This document shows, one piece after another, positions 8,865 to 15,637 of a DNA stretch of 44,988 nt. This DNA is from Cloacimonetes bacterium UBA6081 (lineage in GTDB: Bacteria; Cloacimonadota; Cloacimonadia; Cloacimonadales; Cloacimonadaceae): assembly GCA_002428685.1 (NCBI GenBank), contig DIXL01000116.1, positions 7,396 through 52,383 of the forward strand, written 5' to 3'. The notes beneath the pieces are model-generated. The model saw only the letters and a list, made by a program, of their open reading frames with translations. It was not told the origin of the DNA and made no database searches. Both the position numbers and the translations under genes were made by a program. Every line of letters begins with the position of its first letter. Positions within the stretch are counted from its first letter, which is position 1.

Positions 8865-8960
8865 TGAGAATTTCACAGTGAGAGTTTCACAGTGAGAGTT
8901 TCACAGTGAGAGTTTCACAGTGAGAGTTTCACAGTGAGAGTTTCACAGTGAGAGCTGAAG
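8863..8960. repeat. 14-bp tandem repeat array, about 6.5 units
   Basis: The unit AGTGAGAGTTTCAC is repeated six times from 8863 to 8946 (the first unit has one change), with a degenerate seventh unit to 8960. The array starts on the stop codon of the S4 gene and runs up to the inverted-repeat element at 8980. Fourteen is not a multiple of three, so this is not a coding repeat. The reverse complement of the flank aligns with the 15-bp array beside the copy at 4280, so array and hairpin travel together. Confidence 0.92.
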
Positions 8961-8979
8961 CAGTGAGATAGAAGAAAGT

Positions 8980-9046
8980 GTGGAGTCGTTTCAGCCTTAC
9001 CCAATTTCACAGCTATCTCCCAATTCTGAGGCTGAAAGGACTACAC
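8980..9046 (+). repeat. 67-nt inverted-repeat element, type 1, copy B
   Basis: Arms GTGGAGTCGTTTCAGCC (8980-8996) and GGCTGAAAGGACTACAC (9030-9046) flank a 33-nt spacer that contains CCCAATT twice. An extra copy of the right arm lies at 9078-9094 as part of an imperfect 48-bp duplication (9030-9077 and 9078-9125). These repeats supply the RLKGLHM codons at the front of the following open frame, which are therefore probably not translated. Confidence 0.9.
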
Positions 9047-9094
9047 ATGGCACCTTTCTCCAATAATCCAGAACCCCGGCTGAAAGGACTACAC

Positions 9095-10531
9095 ATGACA
9101 CTTTTCTCTAAAACCCCATCACCTCATCACACCAGCACTCCAGCACCTTTCCCCTTTGTCCAAAAGTCTTTTTTCCTTGTTTTCTTGCTTTTTTCTCTAA
9201 ATCTTTTTTCCACTATTCCCTTACAGCTAAAGACAAACAATTTGGTAATTTATGCTGCCAAACCGCTTTCCCCAAATTTGCAGAATGCCCTTGGCACTTT
9301 GGACAACCGGATTGATGACCTGCAAATGAAGCTGGGGATTTATATTGACGAGAAAGCTCCCATTTTCCTAATTCAAGACCACAAGAGTTATCAAGCTCTA
9401 ACTTTGGGTAAGGACAAAATTGTGGAGTTCAGCGATGCATTTTATAGCGGAGCTGAACAGCGTATTTACATCCGGCCTCAAGGGGAACTATCTGACGGAT
9501 ATCAAAAAACCCTGCTGCATGAATACATCCACTGGTATCTGGAGAAAATCTTTACTGGTGCGCCTTTGTGGTTTCATGAGGGGATGGCAACACATTTTTC
9601 CGGCCAAATGGGTTTTGAGCGATATCTGTTCTTTTTGCAACAAAGCTTTTTGGGTAGAAGCAGCGATTTGTTCAGGCTTAGCAGCAGTTATCCGCAGAAT
9701 CGTGAAGATATGCAGTTGTTTTATCTATCTTCCTCCATGGCAGTTCGTTACATGAGTGATAAACGCCCCGACCAGTGGAAACTTTTTTGGGACATCGTAA
9801 GTTATCATCACCGGGGCAAGCAGCAATCATCATTTTCAGATTGCTTTGTTCAAGCCTACAATTCCAGCATGTTCGATTTTCACAAACAGTTTGCCCATTA
9901 TACCAAAAGTTTGCGCTACCAATACCTGTTTTGGGGTTTTAATGCCATGCTGGCTATGCTGTTACCTCTAATTTTGATCTGGGGATTTCATAACCGCCGC
10001 AAGCGCATAGCTGCAATGCAAGACATAGAAACAGAAAATCCTCCGGACTGGATTTCCAATCATTCTACCCCTCCCCTAAATTACTGTGTTTCAGGAGAAA
10101 CCATGCGGAAAAAAGTCCTTATTCTATGCACCGGCAATTCTTGCCGCAGTATAATGGCAGAAGCCTTAATCAACCATCTGTTATGCGATAAATGGGAAGC
10201 TTATTCGGCCGGTGTAAATCCCAGCTCTGTGAATCCCCGCGCCATTTCAGTGCTGAAGGAAATTGGCATCGACATCAGTTCATATCACAGCAAATCTGTC
10301 AGTGAATTCCTGCCTCGCACCGATCTTGATTTGGTAATAACGGTTTGTGATCATGCCCATGAAACCTGTCCGGTTTTCTTGAAACCTGTTCCCCAGGAGC
10401 ATATCAGCATAACAGACCCTGCGCCTTGGACTAATGAGCCGGATGAAACTGCCCTGCCAATGTTTAGAGAGACCTTGCAGCAGATAAAAGAACTGGTGAT
10501 CCCCTTTTTACAAAATTACTCTGATAACTGA
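9095..10531 (+). CDS. membrane-anchored gluzincin metallopeptidase joined in frame to a thioredoxin-type arsenate reductase domain
   Basis: About 478 aa from ATG 9095. The frame is open from 8978, but those codons lie in repeat DNA and no ribosome-binding site marks any start, so the N terminus is uncertain. A hydrophobic segment (about 25-40) precedes a peptidase-MA-type domain with zinc motif HEYIH near 142 and downstream WFHEG. A second TM segment near residues 280-300 is followed by a basic NRRKR. From residue 337 the sequence is a complete low-molecular-weight phosphatase/arsenate reductase: ILCTGNSCRS (CX5R loop) and a VCDHAHETCP cysteine pair as in ArsC. AGGAG lies 5 nt before the internal ATG at 10103, so the ArsC part may also, or only, be made separately. 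Confidence 0.8.
   Translation: MTLFSKTPSPHHTSTPAPFPFVQKSFFLVFLLFSLNLFSTIPLQLKTNNLVIYAAKPLSPNLQNALGTLDNRIDDLQMKLGIYIDEKAPIFLIQDHKSYQALTLGKDKIVEFSDAFYSGAEQRIYIRPQGELSDGYQKTLLHEYIHWYLEKIFTGAPLWFHEGMATHFSGQMGFERYLFFLQQSFLGRSSDLFRLSSSYPQNREDMQLFYLSSSMAVRYMSDKRPDQWKLFWDIVSYHHRGKQQSSFSDCFVQAYNSSMFDFHKQFAHYTKSLRYQYLFWGFNAMLAMLLPLILIWGFHNRRKRIAAMQDIETENPPDWISNHSTPPLNYCVSGETMRKKVLILCTGNSCRSIMAEALINHLLCDKWEAYSAGVNPSSVNPRAISVLKEIGIDISSYHSKSVSEFLPRTDLDLVITVCDHAHETCPVFLKPVPQEHISITDPAPWTNEPDETALPMFRETLQQIKELVIPFLQNYSDN
10103..10531 (+). CDS. arsC: possible separate start: arsenate reductase (ArsC, thioredoxin-coupled type)
   Basis: An alternative reading of the end of the preceding frame. From ATG 10103, with AGGAG 5 nt upstream, it encodes 142 aa, the usual length of stand-alone ArsC of the pI258 type. 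This enzyme reduces arsenate to arsenite using three cysteines: the CX5R loop Cys near residue 9 and the VCDHAHETC pair near residues 80-90, all present here. No arsR, arsB or acr3 gene is adjacent, so the substrate could instead be a phosphotyrosine. No stop codon separates it from the peptidase, so a true fusion and an internal start are both possible. Confidence 0.55.
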   Translation: MRKKVLILCTGNSCRSIMAEALINHLLCDKWEAYSAGVNPSSVNPRAISVLKEIGIDISSYHSKSVSEFLPRTDLDLVITVCDHAHETCPVFLKPVPQEHISITDPAPWTNEPDETALPMFRETLQQIKELVIPFLQNYSDN

Positions 10532-10553
10532 GTTTGACTGAACTTTTGTAAAG

Positions 10554-10721
10554 TAATAGTAACACGGATTTAACAGATTAAACGGATTAACACAGATCAG
10601 AATATTAAGAATTCTGGTGTTGGGGACTACTTTATTGGTCTTTATATTAACACTGAAAGTGCAATTTCCACCTAATAATCTGTGTTAATCTGTCAAATCC
10701 GGTAAATCTGTGTAACTATTA
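10554..10721. mobile_element. MITE-like element with long terminal inverted repeats, copy 1
   Basis: A 168-bp segment whose ends are imperfect inverted repeats of about 45-50 bp built from ACACGGATTTAACAGATT-type words (left) and their complement (right). The outermost bases TAATAGTAACAC and GTGTAACTATTA match with one difference. The core holds no open frame. A second member lies at 12393-12585. No clear target-site duplication was seen. It fills the gap between the fusion gene and the end of speE. Confidence 0.75.
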
Positions 10722-10749
10722 GATCTGTAGAAACAAACAGTTAGACCTG

Positions 10750-11592
10750 CTAAGCAAGCAGCTTTACTACAAACTCCGGCAAGCAAAACGCCGCTGTGTG
10801 AATCGGCAAATTGTAGTAATTACACTTAAGGTGGCTATTTTTCAGCCTGTCCCAGGAATCTGCACTAAAGGGAGAGTAACGTTTGGATGCCATTTGAAAC
10901 ATCCACAATCCTGCTTGATAGGTTTGGATTGAGGCAATGTAGGGATAAACCCCTTCAAACAAAGATACTAAGTCGGTGTGCATTTGCCCGATTACTGGCT
11001 TTAAGCTGTCTATCCAAGGGCTTTCAGATTGCAGACACAAAATCCCATCTTGCTTTAAAGCACTATGGCAACTAAGCAAAAACTCCTTTCTAAACAGCCC
11101 TTCAGCAGGCCCTACCGGGTCGGTGGAATCCACCAGGATTATATCAAACTCATTTACTTTGGACATCAGATACTTAATGCCATCATCAAACACCAGCTCA
11201 ACTCTGGGATCGTTCACAGATTCTGTCAGCAAGGGAAAATACTCTTTGGATACCCGGGTAACCATCTCATCAATTTCTACCTGCACAACTCTATGGACGC
11301 TGGAATGTTGCAGCACGCGGCTAAGGGTTCCACAATCTCCACCTCCAATTATCAGCACTGTATGGGGATTGGGATGCGTAATCAGGCTGGGATGGCACAG
11401 CATTTCGTGATACACAAATTCGTCCTTTTCAGTAAGCATCAGCACTCCATCCAGCAGCATAACTTTTCCAAATTCTGGGGTTTGCACAATCTCCAGTTTT
11501 TGGTATGGGCTTTGCTCGCTGTATAAAAGCTTTTCCACGGCAAAGGTTAGGCCACGATTGGGGCTATGATAATCTATGTGCCAACTACTCAT
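10750..11592 (-). CDS. speE: spermidine synthase
   Basis: A 280-aa polyamine aminopropyltransferase (EC 2.5.1.16), which transfers the aminopropyl group of decarboxylated SAM to putrescine. Visible family features: the N-terminal beta region, the YHEMLCHPSL block, the nucleotide-binding loop VLIIGGGDCGTLSRVL near residue 80, the catalytic-loop DSTDPVGPAEGLF near 155, and FYNLPIHTAAFCLP-type C terminus (here YYNLPIHTAAFCLP). The length is normal. It lies one base after the stop of speD on the same strand, so the two enzymes that make and use decarboxylated SAM are co-translated. Confidence 0.97.
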   Translation of the reverse strand: MSSWHIDYHSPNRGLTFAVEKLLYSEQSPYQKLEIVQTPEFGKVMLLDGVLMLTEKDEFVYHEMLCHPSLITHPNPHTVLIIGGGDCGTLSRVLQHSSVHRVVQVEIDEMVTRVSKEYFPLLTESVNDPRVELVFDDGIKYLMSKVNEFDIILVDSTDPVGPAEGLFRKEFLLSCHSALKQDGILCLQSESPWIDSLKPVIGQMHTDLVSLFEGVYPYIASIQTYQAGLWMFQMASKRYSPFSADSWDRLKNSHLKCNYYNLPIHTAAFCLPEFVVKLLA

Positions 11593-11593
11593 A

Positions 11594-11983
11594 TTATGAT
11601 CCTAAGGGTTTGTGCAGTAGCTTTTCCTCGCCCAAATCAAACAAGCCGCGTTTCAGTTCCATTTTGCTGGCATGCTTGCTTTTAAGCGCATTTTTCAGAT
11701 GATGAAACAGTTTCCAGGGTTCAATGGTTTCGCCACAAGTGAAAATATCCACTGCCGCATAACCATATTCCGGCCAGGTATGAATAGCCACATGCGATTC
11801 GGCAATTACCACCACTCCACTTACCCCAAAAGGGGAAAAGCTGTGAAATGTATGTGCCACAATGGTTGCCAGGCCAATTTTGCAGGCTTCTAACATAGCA
11901 TTGGCTATGTAATCTTTATCTTTTAATAGTTCGGAGTCGCATTCGTAAAACTCCACCAGGATTTGTCGTCCAAGTGCTTGCAT
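11594..11983 (-). CDS. speD: S-adenosylmethionine decarboxylase proenzyme (prokaryotic class)
   Basis: A 129-aa SAM decarboxylase proenzyme (EC 4.1.1.50). It cleaves itself at the Glu-Ser bond of AESHVAIHTWPEYGYAAVD, turning the Ser into the pyruvoyl cofactor; the downstream FTCG holds the conserved active-site Cys. The size fits the short bacterial/archaeal class that works as a dimer of processed subunits. The product feeds spermidine synthase, encoded one base downstream. Two small hairpins in the leader just upstream of the gene could be regulatory, but no known riboswitch was recognised. Confidence 0.97.
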   Translation of the reverse strand: MQALGRQILVEFYECDSELLKDKDYIANAMLEACKIGLATIVAHTFHSFSPFGVSGVVVIAESHVAIHTWPEYGYAAVDIFTCGETIEPWKLFHHLKNALKSKHASKMELKRGLFDLGEEKLLHKPLGS

Positions 11984-12012
11984 GTTATACCTCTTATCTT
12001 ACTATTTTGATT

Positions 12013-12056
12013 GTGCTTCAGTCCGCACGGTTTAAAGGAAATTACCCCCGTAATTT
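12013..12056 (-). promoter_or_regulatory. hairpins in the speD leader
   Basis: Two inverted repeats lie 30-75 nt upstream of the speD start. One is GTGC/GCAC with an 8-nt loop (12013-12028); the other is a perfect 7-bp stem AAATTAC/GTAATTT with a 4-nt loop (12039-12056). They could form in the speD mRNA leader. They do not match any SAM or polyamine riboswitch I know, so a regulatory role is only suggested by position. Confidence 0.3.
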
Positions 12057-12154
12057 AATCAAGGGTGAATCAGGCTGGTTTTGGATTTACTTTTGATGGG
12101 GGAGCAGCACCCCATGCTGGGTCAAATCCGTTTGGCAGAAAGGGGAAAAGCCTG

Positions 12155-12301
12155 TTAGAAAAGAGGTGTCAATGTTGCGCTGAAGGCAAAAAGCTCAGCT
12201 AAGATCTCCTCATCGTCAACATTATAGGGGCCGCGTTTGGTTTGCTGACCATATAATTCTGTCTGGGCCGAGTGTATTCGGAAAAACTTTAGAAATTTCA
12301 A
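12155..12301 (-). CDS. possible small protein or gene remnant, 48 aa
   Basis: The minus-strand frame ending at 12155 is open back to a stop at 12356-12358. It contains no ATG; the best start is TTG at 12299-12301, giving 48 aa. The peptide looks protein-like in composition (LKFLKFFRIHSAQTELYG, then GPYNVDDEEILAELFAF), unlike the repeat DNA on either side. No ribosome-binding site was found and I recognise no family. It may be the 3' end of a lost gene. Confidence 0.2.
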   Translation of the reverse strand: MKFLKFFRIHSAQTELYGQQTKRGPYNVDDEEILAELFAFSATLTPLF

Positions 12302-12392
12302 GGCTACTCCATGGATAATTTTAGTGTACCATGATTTTTTAGCATAGCTGATGTGTCAAGGTATTTGAAAATTTGGCATACCAAAAAAGAAG

Positions 12393-12585
12393 AATAGTTA
12401 CACGGATTTAACGGATTTAACGGATAAACACGGATATCTTCATAAAATGTGCTGCGAGTGCTTATATGAATATGGAATTTGACGCACTTTGCTTTTAACA
12501 AAGATTTTAACCACTTCAATAATGGAATTTATCACTTATTTTATCCGTGTTTATCTGTTCAATCCGTTTAATCCGTGTAACCATT
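12393..12585. mobile_element. MITE-like element with long terminal inverted repeats, copy 2
   Basis: A 193-bp element whose left end reads AATAGTTACACGGATTTAAC and whose right end is the near-complement, ending GTGTAACCATT. About 45 bp at each end pair imperfectly. The terminal words match those of the 168-bp element at 10554-10721, while the cores differ. It has no transposase, and flanks show no evident target duplication. Open frames across it (including the 5' extension of the next gene) are by-products of the repeat. Confidence 0.75.
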
Positions 12586-12702
12586 TATTTCTGGGATGGA
12601 TGTCTCTACATACAAATTCTTGACATCAAAGCCATGATAATTATGTTGGATTTCACAGTTTGGCTTGCTGGCACGACTGACAAAACGCACATAGGTGGAA
12701 AA

Positions 12703-13773
12703 ATGAACAAGGTAATCGTAACTGGTGGCGCAGGATTTATCGGAGCAAATTACATTCACACTTTGTTTGCCGATCAAGGTTTTGAAGGACAGATTCTAAA
12801 CCTCGACAAGCTTACTTATGCGGGAAATTTGGAAAGTTTACAAAATGTTAAAGCTTTGTATGGTGGTTCGCGTTACTTTTTTGAGCAGGCCGACATTTGC
12901 GACAGTGCAAAAATAAACAGCATTGTAAAGCAGTTTGAACCGGATACTATGGTTTGTTTTGCCGCAGAATCTCATGTGGACAGATCAATTGATGGCCCCA
13001 TGGATTTTGTGCATACCAATCTGGTTGGTACCGCGGTGTTGCTTAGTGCAGCCCTGGAACACTTTCGTAGCCTGGATGAAGCTGCCAAACAAGCATTCCG
13101 GTTTCATCATGTTTCCACCGACGAAGTTTATGGCTCTTTGGGAGAAAGCGGAATGTTTACCGAAAACACACCCTATGATCCTTCCTCGCCATATTCTGCT
13201 TCCAAAGCGGGTTCCGATCACCTGGTCCGGGCGTGGAACCGCACTTTTGGCTTGCCTGTAACCATTTCCAATTGCTCAAATAATTATGGTGGCTACCAAT
13301 TCCCCGAAAAGTTGATTCCACTGATGATCCTCAATTGTTTGCAGCATAAGCCCTTACCGGTTTACGGCAAAGGCTTGAATGTGCGCGATTGGCTTTTTGT
13401 GATAGATCATTGCCATGCCATCAATACCATCATCCGCCAGGGCAAAATCGGCGAAACCTATAATATTGGTGGGCATAACGAGATGAAAAACATCGACATC
13501 GTAACCACCATTTGCCGGCTTTTAGACGAAATGCAGCCCTCTGAAAAGCTGGGCAGCTACACCGAACTGATTACTTATGTGAAGGATAGACCCGGGCACG
13601 ACCTCCGCTATGCAATTGATGCCGGAAAGATACAAGCCGAACTGGGCTGGGTTCCGGCCGAAACATTTGCCACAGGCATCCGCAAAACCGTGGCTTGGTA
13701 TCTGGAAAACAGGCAGTGGTGGCAAAACATTCAAAATAATAGCTATCAACAACAAAGGCTTGGCTTGGGCTAA
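12703..13773 (+). CDS. rfbB: dTDP-glucose 4,6-dehydratase
   Basis: A 356-aa NAD-dependent short-chain dehydrogenase-type enzyme (EC 4.2.1.46) that converts dTDP-glucose to dTDP-4-keto-6-deoxyglucose, the route to rhamnose and other surface deoxysugars. Visible features: Rossmann loop VTGGAGFIGANYIH at the N terminus, AAESHVDRSIDGP near residue 85, the HVSTDEVYGSLG block, the YSASKAGSDHL catalytic Tyr/Lys, and NCSNNYGGYQFPEKLIP typical of RmlB. The open frame reaches back to 12547, but that part is MITE DNA; ATG 12703 follows AGGTGG and gives the standard length. No other rhamnose genes are adjacent. Confidence 0.95.
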   Translation: MNKVIVTGGAGFIGANYIHTLFADQGFEGQILNLDKLTYAGNLESLQNVKALYGGSRYFFEQADICDSAKINSIVKQFEPDTMVCFAAESHVDRSIDGPMDFVHTNLVGTAVLLSAALEHFRSLDEAAKQAFRFHHVSTDEVYGSLGESGMFTENTPYDPSSPYSASKAGSDHLVRAWNRTFGLPVTISNCSNNYGGYQFPEKLIPLMILNCLQHKPLPVYGKGLNVRDWLFVIDHCHAINTIIRQGKIGETYNIGGHNEMKNIDIVTTICRLLDEMQPSEKLGSYTELITYVKDRPGHDLRYAIDAGKIQAELGWVPAETFATGIRKTVAWYLENRQWWQNIQNNSYQQQRLGLG

Positions 13774-13813
13774 ACCTAATGTCGGGTCAAGTTACTCAGA
13801 TCTCAAAAATACT

Positions 13814-13949
13814 GTCGTTCCCGCGGAGGCGGGAATCCAGCCCAGAAAAAGCTCTGGGAGAGTGGCAGATAACATAGTATTTACTTCATCATTTTGTGTC
13901 ATCCCTGCGGGATTATCAAGGGCTGGATTCCCGCCTCCGCGGGAACGAC
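13814..13949. repeat. perfect 30-bp inverted repeat, 76-nt spacer
   Basis: Bases 13814-13843 and 13920-13949 are exact reverse complements. Each arm starts with GTCGTTCCCGCGGAGGCGGG or its complement, and the arm itself is partly self-complementary (CCCGCGGAGGCGGG). A smaller palindrome, ATCCCTGCGGGAT, sits inside the spacer. This G+C-rich motif is a common dispersed repeat in bacteria. A broken relative is at 44731-44797. It may also end the rfbB transcript. Confidence 0.85.
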
Positions 13950-13994
13950 AATGTGGGAGCAGGCTTGACGAGACAATGAGAGATACTCTTTAGT

Positions 13995-14042
13995 CCGTTT
14001 AAGGTATAAACCGTTTAAGGTATAAACCGTTTAAGGTATAAA
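13995..14042. repeat. 16-bp tandem repeat, three units
   Basis: The unit CCGTTTAAGGTATAAA is repeated three times without change. The region has no coding sense and no obvious hairpin. It lies between the 30-bp inverted repeat and a hairpin of the 51-56-nt family, so the whole gap from 13774 to 14169 is repeat DNA. Confidence 0.85.
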
Positions 14043-14094
14043 ACTCCTCCTGGCATTTTCTTAGCTTCTTTGCTGCCTGCATTATCCAATTCAG

Positions 14095-14152
14095 GAATCA
14101 CTACGGAATTATTAAGGATGAAGTCCGTATTGATTCCGTATTTATTCCGTAA
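14095..14152. repeat. TACGGAAT-type hairpin, family copy 1
   Basis: The stem is TACGGAAT paired with ATTCCGTA, extended inward with mismatches around a small loop. A further ATTCCGTA copy follows. The sequence is closely related to the hairpins at 24449-24499 and 39313-39368. Confidence 0.7.
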
Positions 14153-14169
14153 TAGGGTCAAGAAAGCAG

Positions 14170-14197
14170 TTGACACAAAAAGGCAGTGTGCTAAAAT
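14170..14197 (+). promoter_or_regulatory. sigma-70 promoter of the 14231-15518 operon
   Basis: A perfect -35 box TTGACA (14170-14175), a 16-nt spacer, and TAAAAT (14192-14197) as the -10 box. The ATG of the next gene lies 33 nt downstream of the -10, behind GGGAGAG. This is one of the best promoter matches in the window. Confidence 0.65.
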
Positions 14198-14230
14198 GTC
14201 CCCTCGCATGATATAAAAAAGGGAGAGACG

Positions 14231-14806
14231 ATGAAAAATAACGCAAGCAGCTGGCAACCCACCCTAACCTTGGCCAAGCTATTTGAGGAGCAGAATCAGT
14301 TTTATGATGCCCTGGCAGCTTATGAGCTGATTAGTCAAAACGATTCTTCCCCGGCCATTCGGGAAAAGATTGATGCTTTGCATCTGCGTATATTGTCCGA
14401 TTCCAATAGTAGATACGATTCCCGCATCGAAAAGCTTTTTTCTCCCGAAGAGCTTGCATACCTTAAGATCCTTAATCATCAAGGTTTTAACAACATGGCA
14501 AGCACCATGGAAAAGCTGAGTGATGGCATGCATGGTAACGATCTGGTTTTTGATAGCGTAATGCCTGAAGAAGTGCTGGCAGATGAAAACGAGATTGATG
14601 CCCTAACCTCTATGCTGAGGGAAATTGAACAACAGGCACAGCTAAATCTGATTTCCGGTGCGGGCGATTTTGGAGATTACAGCATTCAGGATTTACTGAT
14701 AGCCATCTTAGCCAGATTTGACAAAGCCCAAAGACTTAGCGAAGTAAAGCTTAGCGATCTGGTATCGCTGTTTCTGGAGATGCAAAGCCTGAAATCCCAG
14801 CCCTGA
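14231..14806 (+). CDS. conserved-looking protein of unknown function, TPR-like N terminus
   Basis: A 191-aa soluble protein with no signal peptide. The start is well supported by GGGAGAG and a good promoter. Residues 10-40 (LAKLFEEQNQFYDALAAYELI) look like one tetratricopeptide-type helix pair, and the rest is mostly acidic and helical. I do not recognise a family. Its stop overlaps the next start (TGATG), and that gene in turn overlaps rsmD, so the three are a tightly coupled operon. The context hints at a role linked to translation or RNA, but this is only inference. Confidence 0.8.
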   Translation: MKNNASSWQPTLTLAKLFEEQNQFYDALAAYELISQNDSSPAIREKIDALHLRILSDSNSRYDSRIEKLFSPEELAYLKILNHQGFNNMASTMEKLSDGMHGNDLVFDSVMPEEVLADENEIDALTSMLREIEQQAQLNLISGAGDFGDYSIQDLLIAILARFDKAQRLSEVKLSDLVSLFLEMQSLKSQP

Positions 14807-14991
14807 TGAAAGCCAAGATACCTGCAAACCCGAATTCCATCTGTAAAAACTGCTTCAAACAATGTAAGCAGCCTGCAAACGTGCATATTCTATCTTGCCC
14901 GCATCATGACCCCAGGCCGGTGCAAATGGAGCTGAAACTATATTTTCCCAAACCCCGGCGTAAGAAGAGTTCCCAAGCCAAATGCGAATAA
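14806..14991 (+). CDS. small cysteine-rich basic protein, possible zinc binder
   Basis: A 61-aa basic protein with C13, C16, C20 and C31 plus two histidines at 33-34 (CKNCFKQC then LSCPHH), which could bind a metal. The C terminus is rich in Lys and Arg (KPRRKKSSQAK). Its ATG overlaps the upstream stop (TGATG), and its 3' end overlaps the first codons of rsmD by 10 nt. Real translation is likely from this double overlap. No family recognised; a nucleic-acid-binding zinc knuckle would fit but is not shown. Confidence 0.65.
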   Translation: MKAKIPANPNSICKNCFKQCKQPANVHILSCPHHDPRPVQMELKLYFPKPRRKKSSQAKCE

Positions 14992-15518
14992 TAACAGGCA
15001 TTTATAAAGGCCGGAACCTGTTCACAGTTCCGGGGAAAAGCACTCGCCCTACTACCTCTTTTAACCGTGAAGTAATTTTCAGCGTGCATCAGGATTATGA
15101 AGCTTGCCGGGTGCTGGATCTATTTGCCGGAACAGGTTCATTGGGGTTGGAAGCCTTGTCCCGAGGAGCAAAATGGGTTGATTTTGTGGAATTTGCCTCG
15201 CCAGCCCTGGGGACAATCCTGAAAAACATCAGCCTCTTGGGTTGTAGAGAAAGCTGCCATCTGTGGCGAAAAAAAGTTGATGTGTTTTTGAAGGATTGTC
15301 TGGAAAGCTACGATATTATCTTTATGGACCCGCCTTACGAAAAAAACCTGGTTAATCCAAACCTGCTGCTGATAAAAGAAAGAAAATTGCTGAATCCGGA
15401 TGGAATTATTGTGGTGGAGCACTCACCCAAGGAAAAGCTGAACGCTGAGCTGATGGAATCCGTAATTAAAGAAAAAGGCAGTAAAAGCTCGCATTTTAGC
15501 TGGCTACAGTTCACTTAA
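14982..15518 (+). CDS. rsmD: 16S rRNA (guanine-966-N2)-methyltransferase
   Basis: A 178-aa Rossmann-fold RNA methyltransferase. It methylates G966 of 16S rRNA using SAM. Family marks: MRIITGIYKGR at the start, RPTTSFNREVIFSV, the SAM loop VLDLFAGTGSLGLEALSRGA, and the catalytic IIFMDPPYE near residue 110. Size and order match bacterial RsmD. Translation probably depends on the upstream small gene, which it overlaps. coaD often follows rsmD in other bacteria; here the operon ends. Confidence 0.95.
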   Translation: MRIITGIYKGRNLFTVPGKSTRPTTSFNREVIFSVHQDYEACRVLDLFAGTGSLGLEALSRGAKWVDFVEFASPALGTILKNISLLGCRESCHLWRKKVDVFLKDCLESYDIIFMDPPYEKNLVNPNLLLIKERKLLNPDGIIVVEHSPKEKLNAELMESVIKEKGSKSSHFSWLQFT

Positions 15519-15524
15519 ATTCCT

Positions 15525-15637
15525 GTTTTGACCTAAAAACGACTCTACATGCCTGCTTACCCAATCTCAAGCTATCACCTTGATTCACAACCGCCAGACC
15601 GGTTTGAACTGACTTCTGGGCGTTTTTGGGTTAAAAC
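15525..15637 (+). repeat. inverted repeat in the rsmD-rpmE gap
   Basis: GTTTTGACCTAAAAACG (15525-15541) pairs with CGTTTTTGGGTTAAAAC (15621-15637). The two differences from a perfect 17-bp stem are both G-T pairs, so as RNA the stem would be continuous. A smaller hairpin, ACACTCT/AGAGTGT with a 6-nt loop, follows at 15745-15764. The rest of the 15519-15880 gap shows nothing I can name. Confidence 0.5.

Noticed and set aside
8863..8960. CRISPR array
   Set aside because: The 14-bp units follow each other directly with no spacers, and no cas genes are present.
8978..9094. N-terminal extension of the peptidase fusion
   Set aside because: These codons are the duplicated hairpin repeat (RLKGLHM twice), so they are unlikely to be translated.
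11984..12150. Known SAM riboswitch before speD
   Set aside because: The hairpins lack the conserved cores of the SAM classes I can recall.
12304..12519. 71-aa minus-strand frame upstream of speD
   Set aside because: Most of it is the left half of the MITE-like element, with no start signal.
12547..12702. 52-residue N-terminal extension of RfbB
   Set aside because: It lies in the MITE-like repeat and just after it; ATG 12703 has a ribosome-binding site and gives the family's standard length.
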